A stretch of 10,530 bases of DNA from an uncultured Lachnospiraceae bacterium (GTDB taxonomy: Bacteria; Bacillota; Clostridia; Lachnospirales; Lachnospiraceae), in assembly GCA_947068385.1 (NCBI GenBank), contig CAMTBF010000083.1:1-10530 (forward strand). Reading direction: 5' to 3'. Under the pieces are notes generated by a model. The model ran no database searches. It was not told the origin of the DNA and was given only the letters and a program-made list of their open reading frames with translations. Shown one piece after another: positions 5,442 to 10,530 of the stretch (within the stretch, counting starts at the first letter, position 1; every line of letters begins with the position of its first letter). The translations under genes were made by a program, and so were the position numbers.

Positions 5442-5489
5442 ATGAGGAAAGAGAGAAAGAAAACGTTTCTGCGTTTGAAAATGATATGA
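5442..5489 (+). CDS. Possible 15-codon basic leader peptide coupled to ktrB
   Basis: ATG 5442 opens a frame MRKERKKTFLRLKMI whose stop codon overlaps the ktrB start in the sequence ATGA (5486-5489). ktrB itself has no clear ribosome binding site directly upstream, whereas such stop-start overlaps commonly couple translation. Upstream of the leader ATG only a weak AAGGCAGG is seen. Half of the residues are Lys or Arg. Short frames arise by chance, so this is tentative. Confidence 0.3.
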   Translation: MRKERKKTFLRLKMI

Positions 5490-6829
5490 AAAAACGAAAA
5501 ACCACCACCGGAATCATCATGCTGGGCTTCCTCGTCGGCGCGCTGTTGGGGGCGCTGCTCCTGACGCTCCCGATCAGCGCCAGGCCCGGCCAGTCCATAG
5601 GCTTCCTGGACGCCCTCTTCGTGTCCACCTCCAGCATCTGCGTCACGGGCCTGTCCACCGTCAACATCGGCCAGACCTTCTCCGCCTTCGGGCAGGTGGT
5701 GCTCCTGCTGCTGATCCAGTGCGGGGGCTTGGGCATCGTGACCTTCACCACCATGGTCCTGTGGCTGTTCGGCCGCCGGATCACCCTGTCGGACAGGATG
5801 CTGATCCAGAGCGCCTACAACCTGGACACCCTCTCCGGGCTGGTGCGGCTGACCATGCGCATCCTGAAAGTGACCCTGTGCCTGGAGGGCCTGGGGGCTG
5901 TCGGCTACGCATTTGTCTTCATCCCGGAGTACGGCTACAGGGGCATCTGGTACAGCGTCTTCCACGCGGTATCCGCTTTCTGCAACGCGGGGATAGACCT
6001 GCTGGGAGGCAACAGCTTCTGCGGCTACAGGGATAATGTCATCATGAACCTCACCACGGTGTTCCTAATCATCGTCAGCGGGCTGGGCTTTCCGGTGTAC
6101 TGGGAGGTGGCCAGGGTGCTGCGGCCCCGCAGAAGCGGCGGGCGCTACGGCCGCAAGATGAACCTGCAGGCGAAGATCGTGCTGACCGCCACCCTGGCGC
6201 TGATCCTGGCAGGCGCGGCATTGACCCTGCTCTTCGAATATGACAATCCTGCCACCCTGGGGCCCTTGGGCTGGCCCGGAAAGGCACTGGCGGCGCTGTT
6301 CCAGTCCGTGACCCTGCGCACCGCCGGCTTCGCCACCATACCCCAGGAGTCCTTCCGGCCGGCCTCCTGCCTGGCCTACCTGGTGCTCATGTTCATCGGC
6401 GGCTCCCCTGCGGGCACGGCGGGGGGCGTGAAGACCGTGACCATCGTCATGCTCATCGCCTCCATGCTGGCCAATATCAAGGGGAAAAAGGACGTCACCG
6501 TCATGAACCGGAAGATCGCGGACGAAGCCATCCGCCGGTGCGTGGCCATCGTCACCTTCAGCTTCTCGGTGCTGATGGCGCTGACCGTGGCCCTTCTGGC
6601 CGTGCAGCGCAGCGATTTCCTGGACACCTTGTACGAAATGACCTCCGCCATCGCCACGGTGGGGCTGTCCAGGGGGCTCACCGGGGCGCTGTACCCCGCC
6701 GGGAAGCTGATCGTGGCCCTCACCATGTACCTGGGCAGAATCGGCCCCATCACCCTGGCGCTGGTGTTCAACAGCCGCACCCCGTCGGACAATATCTCCT
6801 ATGCGGACAGCAAGGTCATCATCGGATAG
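5486..6829 (+). CDS. ktrB: TrkH/KtrB-type potassium uptake channel subunit
   Basis: A 447-residue integral membrane protein that forms the K+ pathway of a Ktr system, opened by a KtrA ring. The four pore-loop repeats are all visible with their filter glycines: CVTGLS (52-57), CNAGID (166-171), LRTAGFA (277-283) and ATVGLS (390-395). GGSPAGTAGGVKT (305-317) matches the conserved segment of the gating region, and MYLGRIGP (414-421) holds the conserved arginine of the fourth repeat. Length fits KtrB and there is no extra N-terminal domain as in TrkH. Downstream the PadR gene follows after 88 bases with its own promoter and no visible terminator, so read-through to ktrA is possible. The gene is very GC-rich compared with the inserted PadR-DUF2812 pair. 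Confidence 0.93.
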   Translation: MKKRKTTTGIIMLGFLVGALLGALLLTLPISARPGQSIGFLDALFVSTSSICVTGLSTVNIGQTFSAFGQVVLLLLIQCGGLGIVTFTTMVLWLFGRRITLSDRMLIQSAYNLDTLSGLVRLTMRILKVTLCLEGLGAVGYAFVFIPEYGYRGIWYSVFHAVSAFCNAGIDLLGGNSFCGYRDNVIMNLTTVFLIIVSGLGFPVYWEVARVLRPRRSGGRYGRKMNLQAKIVLTATLALILAGAALTLLFEYDNPATLGPLGWPGKALAALFQSVTLRTAGFATIPQESFRPASCLAYLVLMFIGGSPAGTAGGVKTVTIVMLIASMLANIKGKKDVTVMNRKIADEAIRRCVAIVTFSFSVLMALTVALLAVQRSDFLDTLYEMTSAIATVGLSRGLTGALYPAGKLIVALTMYLGRIGPITLALVFNSRTPSDNISYADSKVIIG

Positions 6830-6838
6830 ATAAATCGC

Positions 6839-6867
6839 TTGACAACAGTATATCGCAGTGCTATACT
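6839..6867 (+). promoter_or_regulatory. Promoter of the PadR-DUF2812 pair
   Basis: Consensus TTGACA (6839-6844), 17-base spacer and TATACT (6862-6867), only nine bases after the ktrB stop codon. Start near 6874. Confidence 0.8.
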
Positions 6868-6901
6868 ATCATATATCGAAGCGCGATGCATTGCAGTGCT
6901 A
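6847..6901. promoter_or_regulatory. Candidate PadR operator and associated direct repeats
   Basis: AGTATA (6847-6852) and TATACT (6862-6867) form a perfect inverted repeat with nine bases between; the right arm is the -10 box itself. Two further repeats follow: TATATCG at 6849-6855 and 6872-6878, and GCAGTGCTA at 6855-6863 and 6893-6901. The cluster sits just upstream of the PadR gene, the usual place for PadR autorepression. The binding assignment is inferred. Confidence 0.5.
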
Positions 6902-6917
6902 AGTGGAGGTGGACAGA

Positions 6918-7232
6918 GTGGACAGCCATATCCGGAAAGTATATGTGCCCATGACCGAGACAGGTTTCTATATCCTGCTCTGCCTAAGGGAAGAGGCCCA
7001 CGGATACAGTATCGTGAAGAACACGGAGAAGCTGACGAAGGGCGAAATTAAGATCAGCCCCGGGACATTATACGGCAGCCTGTGCAAGATGGAAAAGGAC
7101 GGATTGATCCGTTTTGTCAGGGAAGAGGAGAACCGCAAGCTCTATCGCATCACGGAGCTGGGCACGCAGGTGCTGGATCTGGAGATGAGGCGGATCGAAC
7201 GTCTGTATCAAAACATGCTGGAGGCGAGATGA
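6918..7232 (+). CDS. PadR-family transcriptional regulator
   Basis: A 104-residue winged-helix repressor of the short PadR type. Marks: TETGFYILLCLREEAHGYSI (13-32), SPGTLYGSLCKMEKDGLI (47-64, recognition helix) and RKLYRITELG (73-82, wing), then a C-terminal dimerisation helix. The GTG at 6918 is chosen as start because GGAGGT lies seven bases before it; earlier in-frame GTG codons at 6903 and 6909 overlap that ribosome binding site. The next gene starts two bases after its stop, an arrangement typical of PadR-DUF2812 operons. PadR proteins commonly repress their own operon and respond to small hydrophobic ligands. Base composition is lower in GC than the flanking ktr genes. Confidence 0.92.
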   Translation: MDSHIRKVYVPMTETGFYILLCLREEAHGYSIVKNTEKLTKGEIKISPGTLYGSLCKMEKDGLIRFVREEENRKLYRITELGTQVLDLEMRRIERLYQNMLEAR

Positions 7233-7233
7233 C

Positions 7234-7785
7234 ATGAAAGGCAAAAAGACTGAAATGAAATTTTTCCCCATTCCTCAGTGGAAGAAAGAGGAGAGGTATT
7301 TAAGGGAGCAGCATAGGAAAGGCTGGAGATTCGTGAAGGTGAACGGTCTATGCCTGTATCATTTTGAAAAATGTGAGGCCGAGGATGTAATCTACCAATT
7401 AGACTACAATCCTGACGCCATTATTCAAAAAAGCGAATATGTCCAGATGTTCCAGGACTGCGGATGGGAATTCCTGCAGAACTTCATGGGGTACAGCTAT
7501 TTCCGCAAGGCAGCCCGGGAAATGGACGGGAGGGACGAGGAGATCTTCTGTGACGATGCTTCCCGGCTGGATATGATGAAGCGGGTCTTCAAAGGGCGCG
7601 TGGCGCCTCTTATAGCCCTGTTCTTTCTGACCATCATACCGCAGATTTATCAGCAGTATTCGTTCGATACGGCTTTCAGCCGGGGATTGCTGGTGTTCTT
7701 CTGCGTTATGTTCTGTATCTATCTGGTCATGTTCGTATCCTTTGCAGTTTCGTTCTGGGAATATTATAAATCAGTCCATCGGTAG
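7234..7785 (+). CDS. DUF2812 membrane protein
   Basis: A 183-residue protein whose N-terminal part, about 8-90, matches the DUF2812 pattern: FPIPQWKKEERYLREQHRKG, then GWRF, LYHFEKCE, and YQLDYNPD followed by CGWEFLQNFMGYSYFR. Two hydrophobic segments (about 123-142 and 150-175) predict a membrane-anchored protein with the soluble domain in the cytoplasm. DUF2812 genes in Firmicutes usually follow a PadR gene, as here. The family's biochemical role is not known; PadR pairing suggests a regulated membrane stress or drug-response function. GGAGG nine bases upstream, inside padR, serves as ribosome binding site. In the 120 bases from 7261, 54 are G or C (45%), against 62% for 7981-8040 in ktrA and 70% for 6121-6180 in ktrB. 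Confidence 0.88.
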   Translation: MKGKKTEMKFFPIPQWKKEERYLREQHRKGWRFVKVNGLCLYHFEKCEAEDVIYQLDYNPDAIIQKSEYVQMFQDCGWEFLQNFMGYSYFRKAAREMDGRDEEIFCDDASRLDMMKRVFKGRVAPLIALFFLTIIPQIYQQYSFDTAFSRGLLVFFCVMFCIYLVMFVSFAVSFWEYYKSVHR

Positions 7786-7855
7786 CGGTGGGGAGGTAAG
7801 GAAGCGCTACTGTCCACTCGGTGCCGCCGAGAGGTGCCTTCATGCGCATTTTGCG
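7782..7855. other. Hairpin-rich intergenic stretch before ktrA
   Basis: GTAGCG (7782-7787, over the DUF2812 stop) pairs with CGCTAC (7805-7810) around a purine-rich loop, and CTCGG (7817-7821) pairs with CCGAG (7827-7831). TTCATGC (about 7840-7846) can pair with a GCGTGAA further on. GGTGCC also occurs twice (7820-7825 and 7833-7838). None is followed by a T-run, so no intrinsic terminator is seen. It lies upstream of the ktrA promoter, hence only in read-through RNA. No known riboswitch was recognised. Confidence 0.3.
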
Positions 7856-7897
7856 TGAAAATCCCAAGGAATCTGCGTTTTGGTTCCGAAAAGGGAG

Positions 7898-7925
7898 TTG
7901 AATTTCTGCATAAAGTAGGTATAAT
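7898..7925 (+). promoter_or_regulatory. ktrA promoter
   Basis: TTGAAT (7898-7903), 16-base spacer and a perfect TATAAT (7920-7925). Start near 7932, a short leader with AAAGGAG before ATG 7958. ktrA therefore has its own promoter rather than depending only on ktrB. Confidence 0.7.
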
Positions 7926-7957
7926 ATACCAAGGGACGAAAGCAAAGGAGAACATCT

Positions 7958-8638
7958 ATGAAAAAGCAATCCCAAAAAGAATATATCGTCATCGGCCTGG
8001 GCCGTTTCGGCAGCAGCATCGCCCTGCAGCTGGAGGCCAACGGCTGCAAGGTCCTGGCCATTGACCGCAACGAGCAGCGCGTCCGGCTCATCGCCGATTA
8101 TGTCACTTTGGCCATGTGCCTGGACGTGGCCAACGATGAGGCCTTAGAGGAGCTGGGCGGCAGGAACTTCGACGGCGCGGTGATTTCCATCGGCCACAGC
8201 CTGGACGCCTCGGTGCTGGCCACCATCTGGGCCAAGGAGCAGGGCATAGGCCAGGTCATCGCCAAGGCCTACGACGAGAAGCAGGGCAAGATCCTCACCA
8301 AGATAGGCGCTGACAAGATCGTCTATCCGGAAAAGGAAATCGGCGTCCAGCTGGCGAACGACCTGGCGTTCAGCAATATGTTCGACACCATAGAGCTGTC
8401 CTCGGAATACTCCATCGGCGAGATCATCACCCCCACCGACTGGATCGGCAAGGACCTGCGGACGCTGAAGCTCCGGGAGAAATACGGCGTGAACGCCATC
8501 GCCATCAAGCGGGGCGGGACGCTTCTGGTGAACCCTCCCGCGGACCAGCCCACCAAAAAGGACGATGTGTTCATGCTCTTAGGGACAAATTCCACCCTGA
8601 AGAAGATTGCCAGCGCGAATGCCCCGCGGAAGAACTGA
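7958..8638 (+). CDS. ktrA: KtrA-type potassium uptake regulatory subunit (RCK)
   Basis: A 226-residue cytosolic protein that forms the nucleotide-binding ring gating KtrB. Residues about 8-130 are a Rossmann-type RCK_N domain: YIVIGLGRFGSSIALQLEANG with the GxGRFG loop (13-18) and an acidic residue after the second strand (Asp36 in AIDRNE) for ribose binding; VYPEKEIG (122-129) follows. Residues about 140-216 form an RCK_C (TrkA-C) domain ending VFMLLGTNSTLKK, in other Firmicutes a c-di-AMP binding site. Length is typical of KtrA. Normally ktrA and ktrB are adjacent; here ktrB lies about 1.1 kb upstream with a PadR-DUF2812 pair between. Base composition matches ktrB. Confidence 0.93.
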   Translation: MKKQSQKEYIVIGLGRFGSSIALQLEANGCKVLAIDRNEQRVRLIADYVTLAMCLDVANDEALEELGGRNFDGAVISIGHSLDASVLATIWAKEQGIGQVIAKAYDEKQGKILTKIGADKIVYPEKEIGVQLANDLAFSNMFDTIELSSEYSIGEIITPTDWIGKDLRTLKLREKYGVNAIAIKRGGTLLVNPPADQPTKKDDVFMLLGTNSTLKKIASANAPRKN

Positions 8639-8784
8639 CGCAACGCCCCGGGCATCTTTCACGCGAGCACACACCAAGCCCGGTAGTCCGGAAAGGCCCA
8701 CGCTGGCGCACAGGATATCCGCGGCCTGCCCGGCCCAGATTTTCCAATGGGCTGCAAGCTGAACATAAAAAAGGAGTACATATC

Positions 8785-10401
8785 ATGATTCAGAGAAAAA
8801 TCCTATGCGAACACGATTATCTGCACATCCCCGTCATCCCCGGCGGGGAGCGGAATGAGATGCAGATCTGGGCGGGCGGCGAGCTGGTCCTGAGCCCCCT
8901 CCTGGCCCTCACGGACCAGGGCGGGGCGTATTTCTTCGTGGATGTCAGCCAACATAAGGGAAAGGAGCTGACGATCCTGCTCCCCGACCCCAAGGGCGTC
9001 ACCCGAAAATGCCTTGACCGCATCGTCAGCGGAGAAGCCGCCACCAAAGAGAACCCGCTCTATGCGAACCTGTACAAAGAGCCCCTGCGCCCAGCCTATC
9101 ATTTCTCCAGCAGGCGGGGCTGGCTCAACGATCCCAATGGGCTGGTGTACAAGGACGGCGTCTTCCACATGTTCTACCAGCACAATCCCCTGGGGACTCC
9201 CCACGGCAGCGTCAATATCTGCTGGGGCCACGCGGTCAGCGCCGACCTGCTCCACTGGGAGGAGAAGGACGATGCCATCCGTCCCTGGCGGCGGGACTGG
9301 AGCATCGCTTCCGGCAGCGCCGTGGTGGACTATGAGGACAGGGCCGGTTACGGCAAGGACGCCATCATCGCCGCCTTCACCGTGCTGGGCACCCAGAACA
9401 CGGACCGCGCCAAAACAGGCTATCCCAGCGGCGGGCAGTTCCTGGCCGCCAGCATGGACGATGGGGCCACCTTCTACCGTTTTTCCCATGAGGCCACCGT
9501 CCCCACCCAGAACGGCGAGGGCTGGCGGGATCCCCGCCTCTTCCGCTATGAGGACCACTATGTGATGGCTGTCTATGAGACGGACGAAAAAGGACGGAAT
9601 TGCGTTTCCTTCTATGTGTCGGAGGACTTCCACGACTGGCGGCGCACTTCCCGCAGCGACGACCTCTATGAATGCCCGGACATCTTCCCGCTGCAGATTG
9701 AGGGCGAGGAGGAGACGAAGTGGGTGCTCTACGGCGCGGACGGCATGGCCAGGATCGGGGATTTCGACGGGTACCACTTCGTGGAGTCCGGGCGCTACAA
9801 TCCTTTAGACTACGGCAACGCCACCTATGCCGGGCAGACCTGGAGCCACCATCCGGAGGGAAAACGCGTCCATATCAGCTGGGTGCGCGGCATGGGCGGC
9901 GTAGGGGAAGACTTAGGGTATGAGGGGATGCCTTTCTCCCAGTGCATGTCCATACCGGCGGAGATTTTCCTGAAGCGTTTCGAAGACGGGCTCAGGGTGT
10001 GCCGCAGGCCTGTAGACCAGGTTGGCAGTCTCTTCCAAGCTGTGGCATCCGAGGGGGACTTCGCGCTGCAGGGCGAGACCGCTCTGCCTATGCACAATCC
10101 CGCCCATTACAGCGTCAGTCTCTCCGCCATCCAGGGGACAATCTCCATACGGGCCGGGGAGCATAGGATACGCTTCGATTCCGCTACCCGCACCCTCTCC
10201 TTCGAGAACGGCCATACCGCGCTTTTCCAGGGGGAGGAGCTGCATTTTGAAGTGCTGGCGGACACCACCACCATGGAATTCTGCTTCCAGGATAGTATCA
10301 TGGCCACTTATGCCATGGCTCCTGAACACATGAGCCTGATCGTGAAGGGGGAATGCCAGATGCGGTACACCTGCCATATTATGGAGAATATCTGGGAATA
10401 G
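8785..10401 (+). CDS. GH32 beta-fructosidase / levanase-like enzyme
   Basis: A 538-residue glycoside hydrolase family 32 protein cleaving beta-fructosyl bonds in sucrose, fructo-oligosaccharides or levan/inulin fragments. Catalytic residues are visible: nucleophile Asp116 in WLNDPNGL, transition-state stabiliser Asp249 in WRDPRLF, and acid/base Glu296 in ECPDIFPL. The five-blade propeller spans about 105-415 and a beta-sandwich about 430-538. Residues 1-100 form an extra N-terminal region (VIPGGERNEMQIWAGGEL...YFFVDVSQHKGKEL) resembling the small beta domain (DUF4980-like, from memory) found before some GH32 propellers. Motif style (ICWGHAVSADLLHWEE, YAGQTW) is nearer to levanase/inulinase than to SacA-type sucrose-6-P hydrolases. 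No signal peptide, so it acts in the cytoplasm on imported oligosaccharides. AAGGAG lies eight bases before the ATG. No transporter or PTS gene is in view, and no convincing promoter was found in 8639-8784. Confidence 0.9.
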   Translation: MIQRKILCEHDYLHIPVIPGGERNEMQIWAGGELVLSPLLALTDQGGAYFFVDVSQHKGKELTILLPDPKGVTRKCLDRIVSGEAATKENPLYANLYKEPLRPAYHFSSRRGWLNDPNGLVYKDGVFHMFYQHNPLGTPHGSVNICWGHAVSADLLHWEEKDDAIRPWRRDWSIASGSAVVDYEDRAGYGKDAIIAAFTVLGTQNTDRAKTGYPSGGQFLAASMDDGATFYRFSHEATVPTQNGEGWRDPRLFRYEDHYVMAVYETDEKGRNCVSFYVSEDFHDWRRTSRSDDLYECPDIFPLQIEGEEETKWVLYGADGMARIGDFDGYHFVESGRYNPLDYGNATYAGQTWSHHPEGKRVHISWVRGMGGVGEDLGYEGMPFSQCMSIPAEIFLKRFEDGLRVCRRPVDQVGSLFQAVASEGDFALQGETALPMHNPAHYSVSLSAIQGTISIRAGEHRIRFDSATRTLSFENGHTALFQGEELHFEVLADTTTMEFCFQDSIMATYAMAPEHMSLIVKGECQMRYTCHIMENIWE

Positions 10402-10455
10402 AGAACCTCCGGAATAAAAACAAGCATTTCCCATGATGCAACAAAAGCAGTAGCC

Positions 10456-10501
10456 AAAGAGCCAGAAAGCCGCCCAAACAGCGCACTTTCCGGCTCTTTT
10501 T
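10456..10501 (+). terminator. Rho-independent terminator after the GH32 gene
   Basis: AAAGAGCC-A-GAAAG pairs with CTTTC-C-GGCTCTTT around a 16-base loop; one A-C mismatch interrupts a 13-bp stem, and the 3' side ends in a T-run. The A-run on the 5' side means it could also stop leftward transcripts. It lies about 55 bases past the GH32 stop. Confidence 0.85.
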
Positions 10502-10530
10502 CAGGAAATCGCACACCCTATAGCATATGT

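Noticed and set aside
5401..5485. c-di-AMP (ydaO-type) riboswitch before ktrB
   Set aside because: Such riboswitches often precede ktr genes, but the leader after the consensus promoter is only about 79 bases, too short, and no matching conserved segments were seen.
6903..6917. Earlier PadR starts at GTG 6903 or 6909
   Set aside because: These overlap the GGAGGT ribosome binding site, which is ideally spaced for GTG 6918.
8803..9777. Long 324-codon open frame on the minus strand
   Set aside because: It lies wholly opposite the GH32 gene, whose catalytic motifs are clear. It is low-complexity and matches no recognised family, as expected for an antisense shadow in GC-rich DNA.

Overview
The window looks like a chromosomal stretch from a GC-rich Clostridia-type Firmicute, most likely a gut Lachnospiraceae-like anaerobe. 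This is inferred from strong AGGAGG-type ribosome binding sites, near-consensus sigma-A promoters with 17-base spacers, a short Firmicutes-type NagB, a KtrA/KtrB potassium system, a PadR-DUF2812 pair and an AraC-VOC regulator. No rRNA, tRNA, insertion sequence or CRISPR array is visible.

Left part (1-3365), read leftward: a promoter at 81-109 fires out of the window. Next comes an AraC-type regulator with a C-terminal VOC/glyoxalase-like domain (174-980) and its own promoter, whose -35 box sits in a perfect palindrome. Then the nagB-nagA pair (3051 down to 1197) overlaps by 11 bases and closes with a clear rho-independent terminator (1116-1154). NagA deacetylates GlcNAc-6-P and NagB converts GlcN-6-P to fructose-6-P and ammonia, so amino sugars enter glycolysis. 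The nagB leader holds a terminator-like hairpin just downstream of the predicted transcription start.

Centre (3366-5258): divergent from nagBA lies the most unusual gene, a 300-residue protein with an XRE/Cro-C1 DNA-binding domain followed by a segment that reads as the cytosolic domain of the flagellar/type III export gate protein FlhA (FHIPEP family), without the membrane part, and apparently without subdomains D2 and D4. No flagellar gene is nearby. Its promoter and the nagB promoter share the half-site ACAGCT/AGCTGT in two inverted pairs, suggesting common control. After it lie remnants of a small two-gene cassette (an unknown small protein and a DUF4160-like piece) collapsed against the 3' end of a leftward HAD-family hydrolase.

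Right part (5372-8638), rightward: ktrB (membrane K+ channel subunit) and ktrA (cytosolic RCK regulator) would form a Ktr potassium uptake system. They are separated by an AT-richer PadR regulator + DUF2812 membrane protein pair with its own promoter and a palindromic operator, which looks like an inserted module. ktrA has its own promoter.

End (8785-10530): an intracellular GH32 beta-fructosidase/levanase-like enzyme with an extra N-terminal domain, closed by a strong terminator at 10456-10501.
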